64,000 nt of DNA from Oegoconia quadripuncta (GCA_949316235.1 OX438745.1:8313001-8377000); one strand, 5' to 3'; positions 31,996 to 43,640 are shown, counted from the first letter of the stretch. Numbers and translations: made by a program. Notes: generated from the sequence alone by a model not told the origin.

Positions 31996-32384
31996 TAAGT
32001 TTTCATTCGATAATGTTTAAAAACTTACCTACCTACACATCAAAATAGGGTCAATCCCGCAGGGACCTACTTTGATAGATTGGACCTACGAAGAAATTGT
32101 GCGGAAATTATTTATGTGAAACATTTGATTATAAGTACTTAAGTAGACACCTACATCATAGACTGATTTACAGAAGGTATTGAAACGTTAAATATTTTGC
32201 TATAGCCATAGGCGAGCCAGGATTTTATTTGGGAGGGGGTTGTTCAAGAACATAAAACGACAAAGATAAGATAACACTTTTTGAATTCAATATGCAGAAC
32301 TTTCAGATGTACTTAACAATTAGGAAATTATTTGTGCAAACCCACTTATATACTCGTATTGAATTCCGTGATGATAGGTTTGCC
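31996..32384. other. No gene recognised
   Basis: Nothing supported. Confidence 0.4.
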
Positions 32385-32500
32385 TGGAAATGATCGCTGT
32401 TAGCGATAAGGCCGCCTAATTTGTAGTTTCTATAAGATATTTAAATGTACCTTCCTTATTTAAACAATAAAGCGTATTTGATTTGATTTGATTTGATTTG
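32385..32500 (+). mobile_element. CR1-like LINE 3' tail with (GATTT)n
   Basis: GCGATAAGGCCGCCTAATTT, ACAATAAAGCGTATTTGA then (TTTGA)n. Confidence 0.8.
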
Positions 32501-32944
32501 ACAAAGAAGTGCATGAATGAAATGACAAAAATGGCAAAAAATTATAATGACCTAAAGTAGTTAGTAGCCCTCAATGGCTCTTTGGTTCGCCTCAAAAAGG
32601 TCCTTCTCTGTACAAGAAACTGAAGAGCAGAAAACGGCAATGAGTGCGCCATAGATAATGCTTCTTCTTCTTCTTCTTTTCGAGTCGAGGCAAATTTCAA
32701 ATTTTATTGGACCAAAACTTAGCCACTTTGACAGCACTCTCTGTGGCGATAATGCTAATACTTAGAAAGTTAATCTTCTGTTTGTTTGTGTCCACTACTT
32801 CTTTCGCATCACTTTCTACCCCATAGCACAGATTACTAATAAGTTACTAAAGTAACCCATAGTAAATATTCATGAGAGCCTATGCCTGTCTAGATATTCA
32901 AGTATAGGTTTTCAGTCTATGGATTTGTGGAATTTGAACTTTTC
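32501..32944. other. No gene recognised
   Basis: Nothing supported. Confidence 0.4.
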
Positions 32945-33075
32945 GGGGGGGACTTAGGCAACTCTGAAATCAAGTAAAAAAAATAAGCAGTTTCATACAA
33001 AAGTTTATCCTCCCAACTGAAACGTATGAAACAGCTGATTTCTCTTTCACAATTTCAGAGTTGGTCCCACAGCCA
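32945..33075. mobile_element. Foldback / palindromic element
   Basis: The left arm CAACTCTGAAAT...AGTTTCATAC is mirrored by GTATGAAACAGC...ATTTCAGAGTTG, about 50 bp per arm with a 25-base loop. The motif TTTTCAGAGTTGG also occurs at 61158-61172, so it is dispersed. Confidence 0.6.
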
Positions 33076-33117
33076 AAGGTGTTCACTTTGATTATCTAAA
33101 CCATCATCTGAATTGAT

Positions 33118-33265
33118 GGTTGATATACTACACAATTTTTTTTTATAACTAAAATAATAAAACAAGCCAACAAAACAAGTAAAACAAGTGTGGAACTAGA
33201 TGGCGCTTTGTGATTGTCCAAAAGTTATTTCACGCAGGCGAAGTCGCAGACGGGCGGCTAATACC
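33118..33265. mobile_element. SINE A scraps followed by a family G 3' end
   Basis: TTGATATACTACACAATTTT (reverse) and GTGTGGAACTAGATGGCGCT (forward) are SINE A pieces in opposite orientation. CACGCAGGCGAAGTCGCAGA is a family G end. Confidence 0.55.
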
Positions 33266-34597
33266 AAATGATTATCTAAGTATATCAAATACTTAGTTTC
33301 TGAAATAAGTAAATAGCGGTAATCGACCTACTAACAGACAAAGCTTGACAGACACCGTACACTAAAAAATATAAAATGAGTACAAATCAAAGCAATAAAG
33401 TTTAATTTTTAAGTTAAAAAAATAACACCCTAAAACGTCATGCATGACACTTAATTACCGCTCATTCACAACTACTACTTACCCAGAGAAAAACAAGCAA
33501 GAAACTCAGGGGTAGCTCTTTTTATTACCTAAGTAGTTTTACAATTTATGATTCGATAAATCAAATTAAATATTAACAATAGACTGAATATCGCCGAGCG
33601 GTTCGCGTCCATGCTTTGTTATCACCTTAATTATCAGAAAATTTATGGTAGCCTTTATGCCTTTTGCATATTTATTTTAAATTTTTTTTGAAGGCTTTGA
33701 ATGTCTACCGGAACCTTATTATGAAGCGTATTTGTCCCTTCTAGGAAGCTTATTTTTATGTCTTGTATTTACATTTACTTCATTATTGAAAATGAAATTA
33801 AAATGAAAATGTTCCAATATCCATTCTGCCTATTGTGCAGGTTTACCTGAATTGTATATAAAATATTTTTGCAAACGAGTCGATCTTTGTGATATAGATA
33901 CCCTTGAATGAGATTCGATATCTCTGTCACCATTATAAAAAATATTATAGGTATATATACCTACGCACTACTACCCAGTTAATAGGCATAGGATAGAAAA
34001 AACTGACTGAGCGACCCACGGGCACTTGTGGTCTTAGTCAATTTATTTTAAAATTTAAATGATTTTTTTTTCCACATTATCTTTGGAAAAACTTAAAAAA
34101 GTGTTTATAGTTAACCTACCAAATCGCAACATTTTCAAAATTCATAACTTTTAGACAGCTATCATTTTTACCCCCAACGCAAAAGCTATGTATATGTGTG
34201 GTCGTGACACCGTAGCTCTTAAATGGGTGAACCGATGTGGATGCAGTTTTTTTTAATATAGCAGGTTTTCTGGCGGTGGATCTTAGATATATTTTATTAA
34301 AATCTGTTCAGTCGTTTTGTTTTCTCTCGGGGGCTTCTTCTCTCGGGGGTTTTCTAAATTTTCACAAACACGTACACAAAATTGTTACAGAAATATGCAT
34401 TGTATATAAAATGTACAAAGGCGAGCTTAACTCCGATAGAGTTTTCTACCAGCAAACCTTAGAGATACATAGTGTTTATTAGATTGGGCAGAAAATAGTG
34501 TACACATTTATAGTTATATGTTAAAGACTAAACGACAGATTCTTGGCCTTGTTTGGTGGAAATCGGTTAAGCCGTTACGAAGATATTTAGGTTTAAC
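33266..34597. other. No gene; diffuse repeat similarity
   Basis: 33485-33530 (AGCAAGAAACTCAGG, reverse) resembles the Jockey-like 3'UTR. 34195-34330 (GGGTGAACCGATGTGGATGC) resembles families J and G. The 81-codon frame at 34237 is inside this repeat-like DNA. Confidence 0.35.
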
Positions 34598-35340
34598 AAA
34601 TAAACAAACAACAAACAAAATATTCTTTATTGTACAACAATAAGAAACATAAAATAAATAAGAAAGAGGGAATAGTACAATTTGGCGGCCTTATCACTAA
34701 AAGCGATCTCTTCCAGGCAACCTTTGGGTTAGGAAGCATTATGCACATGACATGTAGGTAGCGTGCACAGTAAACTAATTTTAATAAAATAAATAAATCA
34801 CCCATATAAATACATACGTTAATTGAATACATACAAACACACATACAAAATATTATATACATAATAATGCATACATAATATATATATAAAAAATAATACA
34901 TATAATATATACCAATATTTGAATTTATACCTACTAATTAAATAAAAAAGCACACAGTAATTAATGCGAGTATGAAACGAAAAGAGGATAGATAGAGTAG
35001 CTAGAGGGGTAGATATAACTCCTTGAATACGTTCAGTGACTGAGCACGTCTAACTGAATCTGGTAGCGAGTTCCATAGCCGAATAGCTTGTAATCTAAAG
35101 GATTGACCGTAAAACTTCGTCAAGTTAAGAGGAACGTACAGTCGGAGGTTTTCAGAAGAACGAAGAGGGCGAGTGTGAGTTGCGGAAAGATATTGGAACT
35201 GTTCCTTTAGATAGATGGGGGTCCGAGGATCGAAAAGTATTGAGTACAGAAGTGAAACGATGTGCAGGTCTTTACGACGACGAATTGGAAGCCATTTGAG
35301 CTGACTTCTGTACTCAGAGACGTGATCATATTTACACACA
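34598..35340 (-). mobile_element. CR1-like LINE, 3' portion with C-terminal RT ORF
   Basis: The frame 35339-35001 encodes YRSQLKWLPIRRRKDLHIVS, LLYSILFDPRTPIYLKEQF and IRLWNSLPDSVRR, the conserved C-terminus of CR1-type reverse transcriptases. A 3'UTR with AATTTGGCGGCCTTATCAC and an (ACAAA)n tail at 34598-34620 follows. 5'-truncated near 35340; the C-terminal frame is intact, so it is fairly young. Confidence 0.88.
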
Positions 35341-35474
35341 GCTGGTTGGTCTATCTGGATGTTATAATCATTAGGTTTCTCGGGGGTATTCTAAATTTTC
35401 AGTTTATAATTATTACCAGTATGTTGCCTGGCACTGAATCGTAATCTCTCACTATAACGCTTCGTAAGAAAGAG

Positions 35475-35642
35475 CAAGGTCACACAACGAGGTTCTCTAC
35501 GAAATCGAATCAGAAATGAGGAAATCCGTAGAGAACGATAGTCACCGACATAGCCCAGCGTATTACCTTAGTAAATTGAAGTGGGCAGAGTACTTACAAA
35601 GCTCGAAGAACTGATGGTCTATGGGGCATTAAGTTTTTTTTT
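35475..35642 (+). mobile_element. RTE-like LINE remnant, left part
   Basis: ACGAAATCGAATCAGAAATG and GAAGAACTGATGGTCTATGG encode EIESEMRKSVEN and a WAGHI-equivalent block; cut by the SINE B at 35643. Confidence 0.6.
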
Positions 35643-35890
35643 GACGACCGATTGGTGTAGTGGATAGTGACCCTGTCAGCGAAACCAACGGTTGCGGGTT
35701 CGAATACCGCGAGGGGTAAATGTTTATGTGATGAATACAAACATTTATTCCCGAGTCATGGATGTTTATGTAAATATTTATGTATGTTTATCCATTATCT
35801 AGTTTCCTTGGCACAAGCTTTGCTTAGTTTGGTGACTAGATGATTGGTGTAAGTGTCCGAAATATTTATTTATTTATTGATTTATTTATT
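35643..35890 (+). mobile_element. SINE B copy 3 (full length)
   Basis: Head GACGACCGATTGGTGTAGTG, B box GCGGGTTCGAATACCGC, end ATATTTATTTATTTATTGATT. Confidence 0.92.
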
Positions 35891-36271
35891 TTAAACACAA
35901 CGGGCGGGAAATTGACCTCAATCACATCTGATGTTAAGGGAAGATGAGGTCGAAGGTGGAGGCGTACTGACCCGGAAACCTAAACACATTTGGGGGACTG
36001 ACTATCTTATCTCTGACAACCGGAACACAACAATGCAATAGAATTGTTGTGTTCCGCCTAAATCCATCTAAATCTGCCGCCAAGCAGCAATGTTAATAAA
36101 CATTTCTGCTTGGCGGCAGATTTAGATACGATGGTGGTAGGTACCTAGCCAGGCGGACATTTAAAATGCCCTACCACCAACCAAACCGAGTACTTAAACA
36201 TGTACCCAGTTGGGAATCGAACCCGCGACCTTCGAATCGTAAATGTTATTTACATTGAGCCACGGAGGCGG
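35891..36271 (-). mobile_element. SINE C copy 10 with internal inverted duplication
   Basis: A normal reverse copy except between 36027 and 36110, where a forward-oriented segment (ATTGTTGTGTTCCG, ATCTAAATCTGCCGCCAAGC) is inserted. This creates palindromes with the flanking reverse sequence. Confidence 0.88.
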
Positions 36272-36440
36272 GTGAGGGATTGGTCGCCTAACGCCCATCG
36301 GCGATCGCAGTGTACCACATGGTGGACCGAGATGACGATAAAGTTCGCCGGAAGTCCCTCGATGCAGGCTGCTTCCAGTCTCTCTGGAAATCGATGGGGG
36401 TCGCCGGGTTCAGCAGTGGACCTTCTGGGGCTGTTATGAT
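36272..36440 (+). mobile_element. RTE-like LINE remnant, right part
   Basis: Encodes RRSQCTTWWTEMTIKFAG and WGSPGSAVDLLGL, the end of the LINE ORF; plausibly the continuation of 35475-35642 beyond the two SINEs. Confidence 0.55.
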
Positions 36441-36959
36441 TTTCACTTTTCAGGGTTCCATTTAAAAACTATAGGAACAATAGGCTGACATTTTTTCAAC
36501 TATAACTATACCTATATAAGTATAAATATACATTACATACATTAGTAAATACACATAAGACAATACAATTTGTGACAAAAGCATGGTTCAGCATAGTGCT
36601 GACAGAGTGGCTGCTGCAAAACGCTAGTTTTCAAAGAGACTCTTTTTTGATTTTACCAGCTGACGTTTGTTCATGTGACGGGCGACATGGTGCATAGTCT
36701 AAAAACTTATCCTTTGCTCTAACAAGTGCAATATCAATAGCATACCTCCCCTCTGTTGGGGCATAACCTCCTCTCAGTGAAGAAAGGGTATGGGCCATAC
36801 GCCGAATACAACTCGGATGGACAACGTCCAGGAAAATGAGCAAGAACTTCTCGTCCAAAACAGTGCTTATAATCGAAAATCTGTGTACTAAAATGATATA
36901 ATAGCTAATCTAAGTATTTTACCTATTTATTACTAGAATATGAGCCGAATAATAAAGCT
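36441..36959. other. No gene; SINE 3'-body fragment at 36738-36800
   Basis: CTGTTGGGGCATAACCTCCT and 'AAAGGGTATGGGCCATACG' resemble the SINE D/5S-SINE body in reverse. Confidence 0.4.
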
Positions 36960-37200
36960 CAAGGTTACACTAAAGGATCTCGAGAGCGATGCTCGGTGTT
37001 TCACTACTAGATCGAATTGGATCGATTCGATGGATGGATTCGAACCCGCGATTTTGGTATAGCAGTCAAAATTTTTAACCACTACACCAAACAGGTCGTC
37101 TAAAGACTGCTAGATGCAGGCTGCTTCCAACCAGTCGCTTTGAAAATCTATGAGGGAGTCCAATGTTCAGCAGTAAACATCCTGTGGCTGATGATGTTGG
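36960..37200 (+). mobile_element. RTE-like remnant interrupted by a SINE A head
   Basis: 36960-37021 (GATGCTCGGTGTTTCACTAC) and 37102-37200 (GATGCAGGCTGCTTCCAACC, GTTCAGCAGTAAACATCCTG) are LINE. 37022-37101 is a reverse SINE A head (GGATTCGAACCCGCGA, ACCACTACACCAAACAGG). Confidence 0.6.
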
Positions 37201-37484
37201 ACCATACAACCAACAAGTGCGGATTAATGGATTTGTGCCAGTTTGGCCACTAGCCACTAGGCCACCTAACTGTAATAAGTAGCAAATTAGAAAGTATTTA
37301 GAGTTTTCATTAGGTATTGTTTCAAAGAGCCTTAGAAACTTTAACTAAAATAACCTTTTATCAGATCCTACAAAAGAAGTAAAACAAAGAACAGGCTGTA
37401 TGGGCTTAATAACCTTTGCCTGTGACAAATGCAATGGAAGTAAATATACTTTGTAATACCAAAATCAATATCATTTATTGTGAA

Positions 37485-38035
37485 TAACAAAACTGAAGAA
37501 ATAAGAAAAATATGATATATGTATAGCCTTCCATCCCTTTGCCTTCACGGAAAGGAGTGAATTAAAACAAAGTAAACTTAAGTATACGTGTATCCGAATA
37601 TGGTTTGTAACGTTGTTCACATGAAGATGGTTATGGCTTTTTGGCGGGAACTCGTCGAGCAAAGTAGCATTTTCCTTTATAGTTCTTATAATTTGTGCAT
37701 TCTGACTTTTGAAGCTTAATAATGGCAGAATATTGTGCAGCAAACGTTAGTGATGGTGTACAAGTGAAGGGAAGTGTAAATTAAAGTGCGTAACGGAGCT
37801 TTCGGGTTCCCACAAGAAGCCGCCAAAATCTTTTGTAAAGCATTCTGCCACTTTACTGAAGAATGACTTGACCGTGACTAGACTCTGTATACGCCAAGTA
37901 TACGACGAATGACTTGTTTTGACTGAGACTGACTTACAAAATGAAGAAATAAGAAAAATAAGACATGGCTGTTATGGGCTAGATCCCTTTGCCTTCTCCT
38001 AGAGGAGAGAATGAAATGAAAAAAAAAAAATGAAG
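37485..38035. repeat. Pair of about 90-bp direct repeats upstream of Lst2
   Basis: 37485-37575 and 37936-38030 share GAAGAAATAAGAAAAATA, 'ATCCCTTTGCCTTC' and a GGA-rich block followed by GAATGAA/GAATTAA. Their function is unknown. A 90-codon minus frame (37743-37471) overlaps and is not recognised. Confidence 0.6.
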
Positions 38036-38039
38036 ATGG

Positions 38040-38280
38040 TTATTCATCATTCATTCTATTTTCCCTCATCAAATTCAATCAAATCGTCATTCGTCAATCA
38101 ATCGTGTACGCGGTCGTAGCGAAAACATGTCCGCCGTTTGTGTTATTTGACGTAAATAGTGGTGAAATCCCCTATTGTGTTTGCATCTCCTTTGGTGATT
38201 TTTGGTGCTAAACCAATTTAATAATGTGTGTGATTGTGCAGTGATCTGTTCATATGAGGTTGCTATATAAAACTGGTCCA
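38040..38280 (+). promoter_or_regulatory. Lst2: Lst2 5' leader / promoter-proximal region
   Basis: This is sequence immediately 5' of the Lst2 start. It holds a short in-frame upstream ORF, ATG at 38224 to TGA at 38242-38244 (six codons), and an in-frame upstream ATG at 38254. Inr-like TCATT/TCAAT words occur around 38085-38100 but the transcription start cannot be fixed. TTGTGCAG at 38234-38241 could also be an acceptor for an upstream leader exon; this is weak. Confidence 0.35.
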
Positions 38281-38316
38281 ATGGAGTCTCTCAGAAAATG
38301 GTTCTACAAACCAAAG
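38281..38316 (+). CDS. Lst2: Lateral signaling target protein 2 homolog, coding exon 1
   Basis: Twelve codons encode MESLRKWFYKPK, followed in phase 0 by the strong donor AAG|GTATGT. The pattern M-x(2-3)-(L/F)RKW(L/F)xKPK is the N-terminus of Lst2/ZFYVE28 proteins from worm to human. On its own the exon would be too short to trust, but it splices in frame to 61609-61749, whose sequence continues the same family. Start choice: an in-frame ATG nine codons upstream (38254) would add MRLLYKTGP, and an in-frame stop lies at 38242-38244. The 38281 start fits the family and has G at +4. Known: Lst2 proteins carry a C-terminal FYVE domain, sit on endosomes and restrain EGFR signalling; in C. elegans lst-2 is a LIN-12/Notch target that dampens MAPK signalling. 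The FYVE domain is outside this window. Confidence 0.88.
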
Positions 38317-39889
38317 GTATGTCAAAATAATTTTGTTTGTAATTTCCTTTATACCTGATTTCTACACAAACGATCAATTTTCGTCGATTCCCTGAACGTG
38401 TTTCAAGGTTTTATTGAATGTATTGGGTGTGGATTGGATGCTAAGTGTGTTTGTGACGCATTTATTCGCAAGTGTTGGCTGGCGCGATTTGCAATGATTC
38501 AGTCTAAATGTTTCTGCTCTGTTTTTCCACTACGACCATTGTTCTGGATGTTAGTTGCGTAAATACTTATTTAATTTCCCTTGCGGTTCGAAAAAGCTCG
38601 TAACTTTCGTGTCTCGGTTATCATTATTGTTCTGCCTTACGTCATGCATGTGCCACAGCATTTTGTTATTGTAGGAAGCCACAGTAAATTGAATAAATTA
38701 TCCAGATACTTTTGCATATCAGTAACTTGATTATATTAATGTTCTTATGCTGTCTGTGGTACGTTTCATCACATGTTATTATAATTTGCTGATATAATAA
38801 TACATAAGTGGTGTATGCTGTTCTGGGTTACTGGTATGCAACTATTATGTGGTTTCTGGTGTTATTTGTTTTTTAAAAGTACCATTTTGCAATAAAATTG
38901 ATACAGATTGTTCACTCTCTTACTATTTAGATGTCAGTAGGGGGCCGTCCTGCCTGTGGCTGATATGATGTTAATGACTATGGGAGCACTTTGAGGAAGA
39001 CCAAAAGAATTATTTTAGCTATTTTGAAGATTGATGTGATTTTGTACTGTCCCAAAAACCTAAAACTCGAAAGCTACCCATTTCTATATTTTGCTTTCGT
39101 AAAGCCTGGACCATAGACATAATCAACAGTGTAAGATTTTTAGCTGTATTTTTCTCGGTGCGGCACCCGAGCTAATGTCTTTACCTGATAAAGTGGTTAA
39201 TTTAATTATGATGATAAGGAATGGCTTACATACTAACAAATAAACCAGATGTCTTCAATAAATTGAATTTGGTTTTATTGTTTATCTGTATGTCACAGCC
39301 ACTCTCAGAAATTAATTGCTATATATGGAAAACGAAAGTAATATAGTATAAACTGCCTACCTTTCCTCTCAGATACTAAGCAATAGGTTATACTTAATAA
39401 TTTCTACCAACCTGTTACATTTAATTATCAGGTCCAAACTGGAAAAAACATTTGACGTCAATTTATTTTATTCAAATAATGTTAGCTATTGAAAAACCTT
39501 TCTATTTAACTAGTATCATTCTAATGATCATCCTTCAAGTGTTGGCCTTGAACGGAACTTGTAAAACTTATTACTCACACACAACCTTTACTAATTTTGC
39601 TTAAATACGTATGATAGAATTAGAATGCTCATAATATGGAAGGATTAATAGCAAAATTCTTTGCTAATTCCATCTTGTAAAGTATTATAACTGACCAAAT
39701 TATAAGACTTTTGATAGCTCATATTTATTTATAAATAAATAAACATTACCATTTATGTTAATGTTCTGGTTACGAATATTAGACCTGTTTTGGTGACCTA
39801 GCGTAACAGGTTTGCATTCACATTTTCCTTTTTAATACACTAGCCTCCACTCCATAGTTTCATCTTGAAAGAATTTTCTTAAATAGAGC

Positions 39890-39960
39890 CTTAAATAATG
39901 ATGTCACGACTTTTATTCTAAATAGGGTGGTCAGAGATATTCTAAATATAAGTGTTTGCT
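39890..39960 (+). repeat. Dispersed repeat D-rep fragment
   Basis: TGTCACGACTTTTATTCTAA, AGGGTGGTCAGAGATATTC. The surrounding 38317-40440 is otherwise unassigned AT-rich intron. Confidence 0.7.
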
Positions 39961-40444
39961 GATTTTGTATCTTGTGACTAGAATGCAATTGATGATAGTT
40001 CCAGTCACACTCCAATACGGACCAATCCAAACAATGTGTAAACTAACTAAAAAGCATGGGCACTGTCGAATTGGTATTTTGTATGCGGTCCCTGTTTAGT
40101 TTGAACTGCTTAGCTTTTGTCCAGCCATCAACATTGATAATAGATGACGTTTGAGACTTAGTTTCCTTATGAAACACTTACTTTATTTGAAGAAAATTAC
40201 GGTTCATTAGCTAAGAAGAGTCATAAAATTTAAGATTTATTTTCAAAACTTTTTCTATTACTACAAACACTTTAAGGTTAATTATTTATAAGTGCCCAAA
40301 CAGGTTATTAATTATCATGTTCGAGAGTCATTACAAAGAAATTAATATTATAACAGTTCCTTGACAGTTTTTTATGTACGAGTATATTTTTAATGCTCAA
40401 AAAACTATTTGTGAAATCCGAAAGTGATAAACATATTAGTTTTA

Positions 40445-40625
40445 GAACCTGTAGATTTGGCTTAACGACTGCCTTCAATTAAACAATCAAGACCGACTGT
40501 TTAACGTGCCTTCCGAAGCACGGAAAGACCGCTGCCAGAGGTCACCCATCCAAGGACTGACCGCGCCAGGCATTGGTTAACTTCGCTAATCGTAAACGAA
40601 TAACGATTGCGCCACGAGTGATTAT
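40445..40625 (-). mobile_element. 5S-rRNA-headed SINE, copy 2 (best head)
   Basis: The minus strand reads GATTAGCGAAGTTAACC, then GCGCGG and AGTCCTTGGATGGGTGACC, an excellent match to the 5S rRNA box A to box C region, followed by the TTTCCGTGCTTCGGAAGG and TTAATTGAAGGCAGTCG middle part. The 3' body is missing. Confidence 0.85.
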
Positions 40626-41214
40626 ATTAGGTCCTTACTTATGAAATTGGCGTTTTGTATAAAGAATTTCATTAATTGTTTTCTCCATACAAACATTTAA
40701 AATTTTTTTTTGGGAACGGCAAATCCAAATTTAGCTAAACTTTGTGTGTATTATCGGATAACATTAAGTTAAGTATAGGCAGCGTTAACTTTTAAAAGTA
40801 ACCGCTTTATAAAAGTTTCAATGAATCTAAGAAATGATTATGGGAAGCACATGAAAAGAGCTTGTTTAAATTATTTTTATTATGCGATTTAGCCCAGAAA
40901 TTAAAAAATATTTCATGTGAAACCTTGAAATCATATTCCATTTTCCAAAAACAAAACCAATTTGGATATAGCTTTGAAAATCGCAGGAATTAGTACATAT
41001 GATTAACGAAGAAAAAAAACTCCAATTTCATAGGTAAAGACCCGATACATTATTTTTACTCTGTTACATTATTTTGTACAAATTCGTTCACTTTAGAGCT
41101 GTTGACTTCAGTCAGTGTTGTCTGTCGAGGAATTTGGGGAGCATCACATTGTGATCATCTGGGGCGCAATGCGGCGTGGATGCTTGTCCTTTGCATGCAT
41201 ATTACGACACGTTA
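40626..41214. other. Intron sequence, nothing recognised
   Basis: No element supported. Confidence 0.4.
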
Positions 41215-41335
41215 AGCTAAGGTCAAACCAACGCGTTCAGCCCGCGTAGGCGATCCCTGTAATAATATCTGATTACCACAGTACACGCCACGACAGATGC
41301 GGGTTGAACGCGTTAGACTCCCGTGCGAATAGCTT
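41215..41335. mobile_element. Palindromic MITE-like element
   Basis: CCAACGCGTTCAGCCCGCGT is mirrored by ATGCGGGTTGAACGCGTTAG about 70 bases on. Confidence 0.5.
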
Positions 41336-42118
41336 GAATGTATGGGTGGGGCGGGGAACGTGATAAAAATTAGTTCCGAGAAAGATGAATTTTTATTTTT
41401 TAAATTTATGAATTTTCAATAACCGTAAATAGAAAATTTTTAATACCCCGCGGTTAGAAATGATTATCATCCAGATAGATTAAAACAAGTGCGTTAAAAG
41501 CTAAATATCGCCGAAACAGCTTGGCCGATTTCCATCAAATATAGCAAAACACCTAACCTCTAATTTCAAATAAAAAAATTTAGAAAACTCTTGAAAGTCT
41601 ATGATGTTTAGTGTAAAGTAGTCATTCAATTAAAGCCTGCGCGAAATGTTATGTATTAGCTGACATTTTCGCTTTTACAGAAAACTGCTGCTCAGGAGTT
41701 GTCTTTCCTCTAGGCACTGCAGTTTCTTATAATGCAACAATTGTTGGACATTCATTACGATCCACATAGGCAGTCAATTGAATGGGTAATTTAACCATTT
41801 GTTTACGACATTTATGAATTTCTATGTATTACAGTTTAAAACTTAGCTTAATTTGGATTATGTGATTAACGAGTGTGATAGCTCGTTGGATTAACGAGAT
41901 TTAATATCCAACGAACGATCGTCACAGCCGAGGTCGCGCCCAAAAGTTGACGTAAAAACTATTTGGATGCCACCGAGAGCTGCCCAATCATGTCCGAGTA
42001 AATAAACAAATGCATTATTGACTTTATTACATTATGTTTTATCTTCTTGATAGATAAGACAGCTGTTGTGAAACGTCATGATGACCTAATCATAGTGGTT
42101 GTTAAGATAATGGATGTT

Positions 42119-42149
42119 TACATCCATAGATACATTACATGGATGTAAA
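42119..42149. repeat. 11-bp inverted repeat
   Basis: GTTTACATCCA ... TGGATGTAAAC with a 12-14-base loop. Also, ATCCAACGA at 41909-41917 pairs with TCGTTGGAT about 20 bases upstream. Confidence 0.6.
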
Positions 42150-42251
42150 CTGAATATTTTTTTTCCCTTTGACACCACTTCTACTGGTCTTGTGGTATTT
42201 GCGCCTAGGGTTACCACCCTTTTTTGGAAGAAGTAACTACATTCCAGCACT

Positions 42252-42390
42252 AGTAGCGTGACAGGCGCGATAAACGTTTATGTCGCGCTATATAATATTT
42301 GTCCTGCTCATTCGCTTGGACGAAATATACAACTATCCCACCCTCACTCCTACACCGCGCGCGACAAACGATATCATGATACGGGGTCAG
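42252..42390. mobile_element. MITE K copy 1
   Basis: GTGACAGGCGCGATAAACGT, 'AATATTTGTCCTGCTCATTC', GGACGAAATATACAACTAT; the same sequence occurs reversed at 63196-63360. Confidence 0.75.
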
Positions 42391-42797
42391 ATCATTTTCT
42401 AGTATAATAACTACTAATAATCAAGACGAGGATGATGACTAACAACCATGCTAAACATAACTAGATTTCTTGAATGAATAAAAATCATGATCCATACTTC
42501 GCCTTCATAAATTCCGTACAGCTTGAATCAAAGGACATCAGGATCATCTATAATTATTGCAAAATGCCATGCGCCTGATTCATTTGCATTTATTTTAATA
42601 GTCTTTAAATCGGTTTAATCGTTGCTTTGGCCGTCCTTTTCTCTCGGCGTTGATAGCTATAGGTTGACTCCCTCGCGCACTTTCACTTTTTTTCACCGCT
42701 TTCCCAATACGGGCGGAATTCGGTCATACTGCCAAATGTTTCGGTGTTTCGCTTGCTGTTCGATATTCGCTTGAAGGATTTTGCACAGATATTGTAT

Positions 42798-43200
42798 TTT
42801 TAGGGTTCTGTACCTCAACAGGAACCCTTGTAGGTTCACTTAGTTTTACGCTTCTCTGTCTGTCAAAATCCTTTTTCCCAGGAACGCGTGGAGGTATTAA
42901 GCTGAAGTTAATATTAAATACTTAGGTCTGCAGTCGCTTGGAGCTGTAAAAAAATCAAGCTTCTAAGTTAACACAACCACAAAATACGGTTATTTATAAT
43001 ATACCTTTTTTCCGGGGACCTAGAATCATTAAATTTGATAAGAAGCAAGGCAGTATAAGTGAAATAAAAAATAGTTAATAATACCTATGCAATTAATATC
43101 ACTTACTTTGAGATTCCGGTGATGAACGAATTTTCCACATACAAGTTTGTGCGGAACCATCGGCGTGTGAGTCGGCTCTTGTTCGTTTTTTTTCTATATC
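42798..43200 (+). repeat. Dispersed family I (GTACGGAACCC-type)
   Basis: TTTAGGGTTCTGTACCTCAA, GGAACGCGTGGAGGTATTAA, 'CTTGGAGCTGTAAAAAAATC', ending GTGCGGAACCATCGGCGTGT. A common lepidopteran dispersed repeat. The frame at 43119 starts within it. Confidence 0.7.
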
Positions 43201-43431
43201 CATTGTTACTTAAATACCTATTTTATGAAAGGACTGAGACGCTTTTGACCAGTGGAAAGTACGATGCAGTCGTAGACGAAGCACCCCATTCCAATAAATG
43301 AGTATTCATCCTTCTGTGAATATGGGTAACCAACGTAGCTTGGTCGAACATCGTATCCAGATGGAGCTTCTGTTACTCCCATACATCGTAGTAGGTAGAT
43401 CGATTTTCAGCCGGAAAATGGAGCATTGACC

Positions 43432-43640
43432 CGACAGCCCAAAAAATGGGGGTTGTGTTTTTCGAGTGTATGTATGTATGTAGATTTCTAAGTTACCTCC
43501 TGTAGCCTAAACGGCTCGACTTATTTTGGAGTGTAAGGAGTCGTTCGATTCGTCTTGATCCCTCGAGTGTCACAGCATACATTTTATGGTAAAAAATCCA
43601 ACGTGGCGCCCGCAAAATACAAAATGTGCTGTCGGGTTTT
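43432..43640 (+). mobile_element. MITE F copy 1
   Basis: Starts ACCCGACAGCCC and ends GTGCTGTCGGGT, giving terminal repeats ACCCGACAGC. The interior has GTAGCCTAAACGGCTCGACT and TTCGATTCGTCTTGATCC. Confidence 0.82.

Noticed and set aside
37743..37900. Possible upstream coding exon for Lst2
   Set aside because: Frames break quickly and do not fit the family, whose N-terminus is already accounted for by 38281-38316.
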